A DNA stretch of 5,793 nt from Erysipelotrichaceae bacterium UBA6182 (GCA_002422065.1 DITO01000051.1:1-5793), one strand, 5' to 3'. Shown: positions 1 through 5,105, counted from the stretch's first letter. The notes: a model not told the origin generated them from the sequence alone. Numbers and translations are program-made.

Positions 1-183
1 CTTGGAGTATCAACTATCGTTGATGAACTAAGACTAGAAAATGGTCAAGTTGTCAATGTTCCTGTCTTTAATTTCTCATTATCATTTGATCATCGTGCCA
101 TTGATGGTTCACCAGCAGCGGCATTCCTTACTGATCTAATTTCAGTGTGTGAAAAACCAAGTCATGTCATTTTAATGCAATAA
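1..183 (+). CDS. 2-oxoacid dehydrogenase E2 (dihydrolipoamide acyltransferase), C-terminal fragment
   Basis: The gene enters from the left edge; only its last 60 codons and TAA stop are present. The fragment contains SFDHRAIDGS, which is the DHRxxDG active-site motif of the E2 catalytic domain (catalytic His and Asp), in the usual place near the C-terminus. In the family this domain transfers an acyl group from the lipoyl arm to CoA and forms the oligomeric core of pyruvate, branched-chain, oxoglutarate or acetoin dehydrogenase complexes. The lipoyl and E3/E1-binding domains lie outside the window, so which complex it serves cannot be told from this piece. The transketolase genes follow 43 bases later on the same strand with no terminator between, so co-transcription is likely. 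Confidence 0.9.
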   Translation, partial: LGVSTIVDELRLENGQVVNVPVFNFSLSFDHRAIDGSPAAAFLTDLISVCEKPSHVILMQ

Positions 184-226
184 GGAGATGCTAATCTAGT
201 GTATAATAGAGGCATTGGAGGAAACT

Positions 227-1051
227 ATGGATCATTTAGAATTAAAAAGAATTGCAAATAACATCCGCAAGCATATCCTAAACATGGTATATGCAGCCAA
301 TTCAGGGCATATTGGAGGCTCATTTTCAGGAGCTGAACTTATTACTGCCTTGTATTTTAAGGAAGCAAACATAACAAAAGAAAACGTCGCTGACTTAGAA
401 CGTGATAAGTTTGTTTTATCCAAAGGGCATGCAAGTCCACTTCTTTATGGAGTACTTGTGGAAAAAGGATTAATTCCTGTAGAGGAACTTAGTACTTTTA
501 GAAAAGTAGATTCTCGTCTACAAGGACATCCTTCGATGACCTATATTAAAGGTGTGGATATGTCCACAGGATCACTAGGTCAAGGTATATCTACAGCAGT
601 GGGTATGGCATTATCTTACAAAGCAAAAAACAAACCATTTAGAGTTTATACTTTAGTGGGTGACGGTGAATCACAAGAAGGTATTGTGTGGGAAGCAGCA
701 ATGGCTGCGGCACACTACAAGCTTGATAACTTATGTATGATGCTTGATTTCAATGGTCTACAAATTGATGGAGACATTACTAAAATTATGAATCCTAATC
801 CTTTGGATAAGAAATTTGAAGCTTTTGGATGGCACGTGATTACTATTGATGGTCATGACTTTGATCAAATCTTTGCGGCATTTAAAGAAGCAAGAGAAAC
901 AAAAGGCAAACCAACTGCAATCATTGCGCATACCGTTAAAGGTAAAGGCGTCGACTTTATGGAAAACAACTATGCTTGGCATGGAGTTGCGACAAATCAA
1001 GAACAATATGAGCGTGCAATGGCACAATTAAATGAGGTGCAACATGGCTAA
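227..1051 (+). CDS. Transketolase, N-terminal (TPP-binding) subunit
   Basis: 274 aa, equal to the N-terminal half of a classical transketolase, which moves two-carbon ketol units between sugar phosphates in the non-oxidative pentose phosphate pathway. Visible motifs are SGHIGGS (residues 25-31), SKGHAS (65-70), TGSLGQG (114-120), GDGESQEG (145-152) and DFNG (174-177). D147 and N176 are the expected Mg/thiamine-diphosphate ligands. A late WHG (251-253) is also typical. I chose ATG 227 because GGAGG at 217-221 lies 5 bases before it; a longer reading from TTG 215 would place that Shine-Dalgarno inside the gene. The next gene supplies the pyrimidine-binding half and overlaps by 8 bases, so the two should form one heteromeric enzyme. 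A TATAAT sits at 202-207 but has no convincing -35 box. Split transketolases of this kind are common in Bacillota and archaea. Confidence 0.95.
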   Translation: MDHLELKRIANNIRKHILNMVYAANSGHIGGSFSGAELITALYFKEANITKENVADLERDKFVLSKGHASPLLYGVLVEKGLIPVEELSTFRKVDSRLQGHPSMTYIKGVDMSTGSLGQGISTAVGMALSYKAKNKPFRVYTLVGDGESQEGIVWEAAMAAAHYKLDNLCMMLDFNGLQIDGDITKIMNPNPLDKKFEAFGWHVITIDGHDFDQIFAAFKEARETKGKPTAIIAHTVKGKGVDFMENNYAWHGVATNQEQYERAMAQLNEVQHG

Positions 1052-1979
1052 AATAGCAACACGTGAAGCGTATGGAAAAGCATTAGCAGCATTAGTAGTA
1101 GAAAGAGATGATATCTTTGTCTTAGATGCAGACTTATCTAAATCAACAAAATCAGCAGATGCTCAAGCTGCAAAACCTGAGCGTCATTTCAACATGGGTA
1201 TTGCAGAATGCAACATGATGGGAGTGGCTGCGGGTATTTCAACTGGTGGTAACACTGTATTTGCATCTTCCTTCGCAATGTTTGCGGTAGGTCGTGCATT
1301 TGAAATTGTTCGTAATAGTATTGCTTATCCAAAACTAAATGTTAAGATTTGTGCTACTCACGCAGGGGTAACCCTTGGTGAAGATGGTGCATCTCACCAA
1401 GCTATTGAAGACGTTGCACTTATGCGTGCAGTTCCTAATATGAGAGTCATTGTTCCTGCAGATGATATTGAAACAGCACAAGTTATTCGTGCAGTTTCAG
1501 AAATCTATGGACCATTCTATGTTCGTTTAGGTCGTTCAGCAGTAAGTACAGTTCATGGTGAAGATTATGTATTTGAGCTTGGTAAAGGTAAAGTGTTATC
1601 AACTGGTAAAGACATTGCGATTGTGGCATGTGGAGTTATGGTTGAACAAGCTCTTCTTGCGAAAGAAGCACTTCTATCTCACGGATTAGATGTAACTGTC
1701 GTTAATATGGCAACCATCAAACCTTTAGATAAAGATTTAATGGTAGAGTTAGCTAAAACTCATAAAGGCATTGTGACTTGTGAAGAGCATAATATCTTAG
1801 GAGGACTTGGTGGAGCTGTTGCGGAAGTATTAGCACAAGAGCATCCTACTAAGATGTTAATGATTGGTATCAATGATACCTTTGGTGAAAGTGGAACACC
1901 TGCAGCTTTACTTAAGAAGTATGGCTTAAGTGCAGAAACAATTACTGAAAGAGTGTTAGGATTCTCAAAGACATTATAA
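1044..1979 (+). CDS. Transketolase, C-terminal (pyrimidine-binding) subunit
   Basis: 311 aa, equal to the C-terminal half of transketolase. The pyrimidine-binding domain is at about 4-165, with FNMGIAECNM (49-58). E55 in this motif corresponds to the glutamate that activates the thiamine-diphosphate aminopyrimidine. GEDGASHQAIEDVALMR (112-128) is the second hallmark. The transketolase C-terminal domain follows at about 180-311, with EEHNILGGLGG (247-257) and FGESGTPAALLKKYGL (280-295). I chose ATG 1044 because GAGGTG at 1034-1039 gives proper spacing; ATG 1032 in the same frame would swallow that site. The start lies inside the end of the N-terminal subunit gene (8-base overlap), pointing to translational coupling and equal amounts of both subunits. 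A strong terminator begins 8 bases after the stop, so this is the last gene of the operon. Confidence 0.95.
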   Translation: MAKIATREAYGKALAALVVERDDIFVLDADLSKSTKSADAQAAKPERHFNMGIAECNMMGVAAGISTGGNTVFASSFAMFAVGRAFEIVRNSIAYPKLNVKICATHAGVTLGEDGASHQAIEDVALMRAVPNMRVIVPADDIETAQVIRAVSEIYGPFYVRLGRSAVSTVHGEDYVFELGKGKVLSTGKDIAIVACGVMVEQALLAKEALLSHGLDVTVVNMATIKPLDKDLMVELAKTHKGIVTCEEHNILGGLGGAVAEVLAQEHPTKMLMIGINDTFGESGTPAALLKKYGLSAETITERVLGFSKTL

Positions 1980-1987
1980 GCAACAAA

Positions 1988-2018
1988 GAAAGCCTTCCTT
2001 GGAAAAGGAAGGCTTTTT
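1988..2018 (+). terminator. Rho-independent terminator after the transketolase genes
   Basis: A perfect stem AGCCTTCCTT (1991-2000) pairs with AAGGAAGGCT (2005-2014) around a GGAA loop. It extends by two A-U pairs and a G-U and is followed by TTTT. It begins 8 bases beyond the transketolase stop and separates the metabolic operon from the accessory cassette. Confidence 0.95.
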
Positions 2019-2073
2019 AGTGTAGGAAAATATACGCTTCAAGTCAATAATAGAGTATAAAGGTAACTGCGAA

Positions 2074-2166
2074 ATGGTGGAGAGAAATATTATAAATCTT
2101 GAATTAACATCAAATATGATGTATTATCTAAATAATGAAAGGTGGAGTTCAATTAGTGTTGATTGA
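2074..2166 (+). CDS. Possible 30-aa upstream ORF overlapping the toxin start
   Basis: An ATG at 2074, preceded at 10 bases by AAAGG (2059-2063), opens 30 codons ending in TGA at 2164-2166. This is just past the predicted GTG start of the toxin, in another frame. I recognise no family. It starts upstream of the best promoter, so transcripts from that promoter would not contain its start codon; it would need transcription from further upstream. It may be chance or the tail of a lost gene. Confidence 0.15.
   Translation: MVERNIINLELTSNMMYYLNNERWSSISVD
2099..2127 (+). promoter_or_regulatory. Promoter of the HigB/HigA-like cassette
   Basis: TTGAAT (2099-2104) and TATTAT (2122-2127) are separated by exactly 17 bases, a good sigma-A promoter. 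Transcription would start near 2134, leaving a leader of about 20 bases before GTG 2156. The spacer holds an inverted repeat described separately. Confidence 0.7.
2107..2122 (+). promoter_or_regulatory. Operator-like palindrome inside the toxin-antitoxin promoter
   Basis: ACATCA (2107-2112) and TGATGT (2117-2122) form a perfect inverted repeat around AATA, lying between the -35 and -10 boxes and touching the -10. Type II antitoxins with an HTH domain usually repress their own operon by binding such a site, so the XRE-type antitoxin encoded downstream is the natural candidate binder. Binding is inferred. Confidence 0.55.
2140..2147 (+). promoter_or_regulatory. Ribosome binding site that sets the toxin start at GTG 2156
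   Basis: AGGTGGAG at 2140-2147 ends 8 bases before GTG 2156. The upstream in-frame ATG at 2135 has no comparable site and lies almost at the predicted transcription start, so it is unlikely to be used. Confidence 0.65.
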
Positions 2167-2482
2167 CTCTTTCAAAAGTGCAGGAGGCAAAGACTTAATC
2201 ATCGATTTTATTGATTCGCTAGATAAGTTTGAGAAAGCAGAAGGTTATTTGTTGCTTGAGCATCTAGAAGAGATTGAAAGTATTGATGCTTGTATATTTT
2301 ACACCAAAAAAATACAAGAAAAAGTTTGGGAATTTAAGTTCAAGAATCATATTAGAATTTTCTATGTGCTATGTAGTAAGATCTATATTTATTTACTACA
2401 TGTATGTAAAAAGCAAAAGAATAAAACTGAACGTCATGATAAAGAACTTGCTTTGAAAAGAGCGAAAGAAATAATGAAATAA
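2156..2482 (+). CDS. HigB/RelE-type toxin, phage Gp49-like family
   Basis: 108 aa from GTG 2156 (115 aa from ATG 2135). The pattern is that of the phage-derived Gp49-like/HigB toxins of the RelE/ParE superfamily. An N-terminal part resembles xxFxxxxGKxxxxDFIDSL (residues 6-22). KVWEFKFKNHIRIFYVL (56-72) is the characteristic W-E-x-x-F...R-I-x-Y strand pair. LLHVCKKQKNKT (80-91) matches the family LhxFxKKtxKT segment, and a final amphipathic helix ends in ALKRAKEI. Members are ribosome-dependent mRNA interferases that cut translated mRNA. R67, H82 and K85/K86 are the likely functional positions, by family analogy. The toxin comes first and the HTH antitoxin follows 28 bases later, the gene order of higBA-type systems. 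Nothing suggests truncation. Activity is inferred. Confidence 0.85.
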   Translation: MLIDSFKSAGGKDLIIDFIDSLDKFEKAEGYLLLEHLEEIESIDACIFYTKKIQEKVWEFKFKNHIRIFYVLCSKIYIYLLHVCKKQKNKTERHDKELALKRAKEIMK

Positions 2483-2510
2483 ATAATGAAAGAGATAAAG
2501 GAAAAAAACT

Positions 2511-2804
2511 ATGCCATTTGAACGAATAAATGTAAAAGATATACTTGAAGTCAAACTACAAGATAAAGAATTCAAAGAAACCTTTGATCAAGTAAAAAGT
2601 GAGTATCGTATTATTGAGCAAATAGTAAAGCAAAGAAAAAGTATGAAGATGACACAAAATCAGCTTGCTCAAAAAGCTAATGTATCTCAACAAGCAATAT
2701 CTAGACTTGAGAAAGAAAGACACATCCCAAACATGGCAACACTGATAAGAATAGTTGATGGATTAGGTCTTGAGTTAAATTTGATACAAAAAGTCACTGA
2801 GTAA
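2511..2804 (+). CDS. XRE-family HTH antitoxin (HigA-like)
   Basis: 97 aa. A helix-turn-helix of the XRE/Cro-C1 type covers about residues 34-90: MTQNQLAQKANVSQQAISRLE (47-67) contains the scaffold and recognition helices, followed by IPNMATLIRIVDGLGLEL, the standard closing helices. About 30 N-terminal residues precede it and could contact the toxin. The ATG start is supported by AAAGGA at 2497-2502 with 8-base spacing. It sits directly downstream of the HigB/RelE-like toxin in the same transcription unit, so its expected roles are neutralising that toxin by direct binding and repressing the promoter at 2099-2127. The terminator stem overlaps its last codons. Confidence 0.88.
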   Translation: MPFERINVKDILEVKLQDKEFKETFDQVKSEYRIIEQIVKQRKSMKMTQNQLAQKANVSQQAISRLEKERHIPNMATLIRIVDGLGLELNLIQKVTE

Positions 2805-2818
2805 TTAGTGATTTTTTT
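2788..2818 (+). terminator. Terminator overlapping the end of the antitoxin gene
   Basis: GTCACT (2793-2798) pairs with AGTGAT (2807-2812, one G-U) around GAGTAATT, flanked by AAAAA on the left and a run of seven T (2812-2818) on the right. The stop codon TAA (2802-2804) lies in the loop, so the last sense codons are part of the stem. The A-run opposite the T-run would let it work in both directions. Confidence 0.75.
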
Positions 2819-2825
2819 GATTCCA

Positions 2826-2842
2826 AAGCATCAAACATGCTT
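2826..2842. repeat. Short hairpin AAGCAT/ATGCTT
   Basis: Six-base arms (2826-2831 and 2837-2842) surround CAAAC. There is no T-run directly after the stem, so it is not a clear terminator. It lies in the spacer before the AbiE-like promoter. Confidence 0.35.
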
Positions 2843-2891
2843 ATTCCTTTAACTCTTCTTGAAACCAGTACATATAATGTAACATATTGAC

Positions 2892-2920
2892 TTGATATAT
2901 AACATTAATAGTGTTATATT
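2892..2920 (+). promoter_or_regulatory. Promoter of the AbiE-like module
   Basis: TTGATA (2892-2897) and TATATT (2915-2920) are separated by 17 bases. An overlapping TTGACT at 2887-2892 is an alternative -35 but its spacing is long. Start of transcription would be near 2927, about 28 bases before the coding start at 2955. Confidence 0.65.
2897..2919 (+). promoter_or_regulatory. Operator-like inverted repeat in the AbiE-like promoter
   Basis: ATATAACA (2897-2904) and TGTTATAT (2912-2919) are perfect 8-base arms around TTAATAG, filling the promoter from the -35 edge into the -10 box. TAACAT occurs at 2880-2885 and 2900-2905, exactly 20 bases apart, and inverted as ATGTTA at 2931-2936. A further small inverted repeat, TACAT-ATA-ATGTA, lies at 2869-2881. 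Known AbiEi antitoxins repress their own promoters by binding inverted repeats, so the regulator encoded next is the expected binder; that part is inference. Confidence 0.6.
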
Positions 2921-2942
2921 AAGATTGAAAATGTTAGATTGA

Positions 2943-2950
2943 GAGGTGAT
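2943..2950 (+). promoter_or_regulatory. Ribosome binding site that sets the regulator start at TTG 2955
   Basis: GAGGTGAT is an eight-base match to the complement of the 16S rRNA tail. Its AGG ends 8 bases before TTG 2955. The longer reading from GTG 2946 would begin within this site, so TTG 2955 is preferred. Confidence 0.65.
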
Positions 2951-2954
2951 TGTT

Positions 2955-3932
2955 TTGATTAAGTCTGTACTAACTTATTTAAAAGAAAATATTAATGATG
3001 ATGTAATGATTAACAGTTGGGAAGATAAGAGTCAATTACCACTTTTATTACGAAACAATTACAATTTTTTTCGAATGGAGATTCTAAATCAACAAAGTAT
3101 ATTAATGGAGGTGAAGGAAGATTCACCAAACATAGAACAGTTACAAAAACATATATTTCAGATAAGAAACCATACTAAATACCCAATCGTGTTACTCTAT
3201 AATGAATTGTCTCGTTATCGAAGAAGAAGTCTTATTGAGAACAGGATTTCATTTTTAATTAAGGATGGCCAAATGTACTTACCATTTCTTGGACTTGATT
3301 TGAACAAAGCTACAGAGTTCATTGAGAATAAAAGCAAGCCATTTTCAACTCCAGCTCAGATTGCTTATCTTTTCTTTTTATACAATCCAGAATCAGTAGT
3401 AAATGTAACTGAATTTGCTAAAAAGATGAACTTTAACAGTATGACTGCTTCTAGAGCACTCAATGATTTATACAATACTAGATTAATAACATATGAGGTA
3501 AGTGGCAAAACAGGTCGTAGTAAGGAGTATAAACGTATTTCAGATCCTGAATACTTTAACATAGGTAAAGACTATCTTAAATCACCTGTCAGAGAAATAG
3601 TGTATACAATAAAGGAACCAGAAGGAGCATGCCTAGCTGGACTTTATGCATTATCAAATTCTTCTATGTTGAATCCTCCGAAAAACTATGTTTATGCGAT
3701 TAGTAAAGATGATTTTTATAAGAGCAACATAGACATTATTAAAAATAGAGATTTGATTGATGATATGAAATTAGTTGAACTTGAGATTTGGAACTATGAT
3801 CCAAAGTTATTCTCATATAATAATCATTTAGATTTAATGTCATTATATTTATCGTTGAGAGAGTTAAAAGATGAAAGGGTTGAGCAAGCTTTAAATGAAG
3901 TTTTGCAAGGGGAATCATGGTACATGGTATAG
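2955..3932 (+). CDS. AbiEi-like winged-helix antitoxin/autoregulator
   Basis: 325 aa from TTG 2955. Residues 1-125 form an N-terminal region I cannot assign. A MarR-like winged helix follows at about 130-195: VVNVTEFAKKMNFNSMTASRALNDLYNTRLI supplies the helix-turn-helix and GKTGRSKEYKRI the wing. The C-terminal part carries AGLYALSNSSMLNPPKNYVYAI (228-249) and ends with DLMSLYLSLRELKDERVEQAL. I recognise these as the pattern of AbiEi-type regulators paired with nucleotidyltransferases in Bacillota. In type IV systems this protein counters the AbiEii toxin without binding it directly and represses the operon. The nucleotidyltransferase start overlaps the end of this gene by 16 bases, the classic coupled arrangement. 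Here that partner is broken, so this protein looks like an orphan regulator, apparently full length. Family assignment is from motif memory and context. Confidence 0.75.
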   Translation: MIKSVLTYLKENINDDVMINSWEDKSQLPLLLRNNYNFFRMEILNQQSILMEVKEDSPNIEQLQKHIFQIRNHTKYPIVLLYNELSRYRRRSLIENRISFLIKDGQMYLPFLGLDLNKATEFIENKSKPFSTPAQIAYLFFLYNPESVVNVTEFAKKMNFNSMTASRALNDLYNTRLITYEVSGKTGRSKEYKRISDPEYFNIGKDYLKSPVREIVYTIKEPEGACLAGLYALSNSSMLNPPKNYVYAISKDDFYKSNIDIIKNRDLIDDMKLVELEIWNYDPKLFSYNNHLDLMSLYLSLRELKDERVEQALNEVLQGESWYMV

Positions 3933-4195
3933 AAGTCTTTAGAGAGTATTTCAAAGAGTATAGTCATCAATATGTACTAATAGGTGGAACAGCTTGTGAT
4001 ATTTTATTGGATGATTTGGGTTCATCTTTTAGAGCAACGAAGGATTTAGATATCGTTCTTATCATAGGAGAATCGTGCTTGCTGCCACTCATTATGACTT
4101 ACAGTTAATGTTCAGTGGATAATTATTGATTTTAAAGTGGATGTTAAATGAAAAGTCTACATACTGATGTTGTAAAAGTGTTAAGTAATAAATGA
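3917..4195 (+). pseudogene. AbiEii-like nucleotidyltransferase toxin, truncated and decayed
   Basis: An ORF of 63 codons (3917-4108) begins like an AbiEii-type nucleotidyltransferase: YVLIGGTACDILL (residues 19-31) has the GG motif of the fold and RATKDLDIVLII (39-50) has the acidic DLD (D43, D45) that binds metal in this superfamily. After residue 50 the likeness stops and TAA comes at 4106-4108. Intact relatives are, to my knowledge, near 190-200 aa. Farther on, KVDVK at 4134-4148 (another frame) and then KSLHTDVVKVLSNK at 4151-4192 resemble the family's C-terminal vDsKdIxKHxnDVxxLs segment, ending at TGA 4193-4195. That suggests a large internal deletion plus a frameshift. The N-terminal call is firm; the C-terminal remnant is tentative. 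AAGGGG at 3907-3912 serves the start, which overlaps the regulator gene. Confidence 0.75.
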
Positions 4196-4225
4196 GTTTA
4201 CACAATATCTAAATCCACTAAGAAA

Positions 4226-4254
4226 TTGTCAAATAACGACGGGTGCACTATAAT
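4226..4254 (+). promoter_or_regulatory. Strong promoter of the small membrane-protein genes
   Basis: TTGTCA (4226-4231) and a perfect TATAAT (4249-4254) are separated by exactly 17 bases, the best promoter in the window. Transcription would begin near 4261, giving a leader of about 50 bases. No clear palindrome overlaps it. Confidence 0.85.
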
Positions 4255-4300
4255 GTAGATAAAAATAAATCATCGAAAAATAATAACGCTTGATAATTCT

Positions 4301-4306
4301 GGGGGG
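4301..4306 (+). promoter_or_regulatory. Unusually G-rich ribosome binding site before ATG 4311
   Basis: Six consecutive G (GGGGGG), then AAAC, precede ATG 4311. In such AT-rich DNA this stands out; it decides ATG 4311 over the longer in-frame TTG 4290. Confidence 0.65.
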
Positions 4307-4310
4307 AAAC

Positions 4311-4601
4311 ATGGACAAAGTTACAAAGTGGAAAAGAATTACGATTTACTTGTTTGCATTCTTGTACTTGGCGGATTTTATTATGGGTACTATCAATACA
4401 AGTTATTCAGCTGATAAAAGTAATAGTACGTCAATCGTTTTTGTTGGTTTTTTTGGATATTCTCTTTTTAAACAGTTTTATTTGTACAAAGAACGTAACA
4501 ATGAATTTTCAAAGACAATTGTTGCAATTTCAATTATTGTGCTTGCGCTAAGCCTTTTCAATATTAGTAGTAATTTCATTGTATTCTTCAGTGAAATGTA
4601 G
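4311..4601 (+). CDS. Small predicted three-helix membrane protein, unknown function
   Basis: 96 aa; I do not recognise a family. Three hydrophobic stretches fit membrane helices: ITIYLFAFLYLADFIMGTI (10-28), SIVFVGFFGYSLFKQFYLY (41-59) and TIVAISIIVLALSLFNISSNFIVFF (69-93). A polar, Ser/Lys-rich segment (about 29-40) joins the first two, and a charged YKERNNEFSK loop (59-68) joins the last two. The positively charged start (KVTKWKR) predicts the N-terminus inside the cell. The start at ATG 4311 rests on the G-run at 4301-4306. It is first in a two-gene unit with its own strong promoter; a second small membrane protein follows after a short gap. The position downstream of two toxin-antitoxin-like modules hints at accessory DNA but does not give a function. 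Confidence 0.75.
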   Translation: MDKVTKWKRITIYLFAFLYLADFIMGTINTSYSADKSNSTSIVFVGFFGYSLFKQFYLYKERNNEFSKTIVAISIIVLALSLFNISSNFIVFFSEM

Positions 4602-4628
4602 TCTTTTGGCGAAATAAGTGTGGATGAA

Positions 4629-4817
4629 ATGAAAAAAATCAATAAAAAAATATCTGTCTTAGTATTTCTGTCGTTGTTATTCATAGTCTTGAATCAGGTT
4701 TTCAACTTAAGTGAGGAATATTATCATGTTGTACAAGGTATAACTGCTGCTTTTGCAATTACGTTTATAATTTTTATGGTTGAATATCACACGTTGAAAA
4801 AAAGTAATGTCAGATGA
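4629..4817 (+). CDS. Small predicted two-helix membrane protein, unknown function
   Basis: 62 aa from ATG 4629 (65 aa from GTG 4620, which has no Shine-Dalgarno). No family recognised. A lysine-rich start (MKKINKK) precedes a first hydrophobic helix (about 8-25, ISVLVFLSLLFIVLNQVF). A short acidic-aromatic loop (NLSEEYYHVV) follows, then a second helix (about 37-51, GITAAFAITFIIFMV) and a basic tail. Both ends should face the cytoplasm by the positive-inside rule. The gene lies 27 bases after the preceding membrane-protein gene with no terminator between, and a terminator follows 22 bases after its stop, so the two should be co-transcribed. Its ribosome site is weak (GGATGAA just before ATG), so translation may depend on the upstream gene. 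The ORF is short; the hydrophobic pattern and operon position support it. Confidence 0.6.
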   Translation: MKKINKKISVLVFLSLLFIVLNQVFNLSEEYYHVVQGITAAFAITFIIFMVEYHTLKKSNVR

Positions 4818-4839
4818 TGTTTATATCTTTAACTGAATT

Positions 4840-4882
4840 AAAAGCACTAGACAGTTGTTGTATTGAAGTCAAGTGCTTTTTC
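4840..4882 (+). terminator. Terminator after the small membrane-protein genes
   Basis: AAAAGCACT (4840-4848) pairs with AGTGCTTTT (4872-4880), followed by T and C. The 23-base loop contains a further inner pairing, GAC (4850-4852) with GTC (4868-4870). The A/T-flanked stem could also stop transcription arriving from the - strand gene at 5106-5702. Confidence 0.75.
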
Positions 4883-4884
4883 TT

Positions 4885-5105
4885 AGTCCTTTATAAGGAG
4901 TTTTTATTTTGTCTTGGTGCATTTACGAAGCGAGGCAAATAATACTACATTTCAAAAGTCGATTATTGCTTTCATTTTTTATGATATAAGCTTCAATTAT
5001 CCACTAGAACTGGTTAGGTCAGTTTTGATATTTAGTAATTGTTAATGTCATTTAGTAGAAGAAAGCTTCAATTCGATTAAACTAAGTAAAATGGTAAACT
5101 ATCCA
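4885..5105. other. Intergenic spacer between convergent units
   Basis: AT-rich spacer without a convincing gene. It holds a 26-codon reading frame from TTG 4909 to TAA 4989 behind a good AAGGAG (4895-4900), with no recognisable family or promoter. It also holds a weak hairpin AACTG/CAGTT (5008-5012 with 5020-5024) and AAGCTTCAATT twice (4988-4998 and 5063-5073). Confidence 0.5.

Noticed and set aside
232..423. 63-codon - strand frame within the transketolase N-terminal gene
   Set aside because: It lies opposite a clearly conserved coding region and shows no recognisable motif or ribosome site; it is a shadow frame.
758..1031. Frames on both strands (758-1027 and 846-1031) inside the transketolase gene
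   Set aside because: Both overlap motif-bearing transketolase sequence completely and look like out-of-frame translations.
2826..2881. Clustered short palindromes considered as a CRISPR-like or REP-like array
   Set aside because: The palindromes differ in sequence and spacing and do not repeat as units; they fit better as promoter-proximal regulatory sites or chance.
3365..3954. - strand frames at 3365-3562 and 3739-3954
   Set aside because: They are antisense to the winged-helix regulator, whose motifs run through this stretch, and have no supporting start signals.
4354..4684. Alternative frames at 4354-4551 (+) and 4478-4684 (-)
   Set aside because: They overlap the membrane-protein genes, which have better starts, a ribosome site and a promoter; Leu/Ile-rich appearance is expected in any frame of hydrophobic AT-rich genes.
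4114..5006. AGTGGATAATT at 4114-4124 and its reverse complement near 4996-5006, considered as terminal inverted repeats of a mobile element
   Set aside because: The match does not extend beyond about 11 bases, no transposase lies between, and chance explains it.
4988..5073. AAGCTTCAATT present twice (4988-4998 and 5063-5073), considered as att sites or IS ends
   Set aside because: Eleven-base matches are expected by chance in a window of this size and base composition, and the segment between the copies contains no gene.
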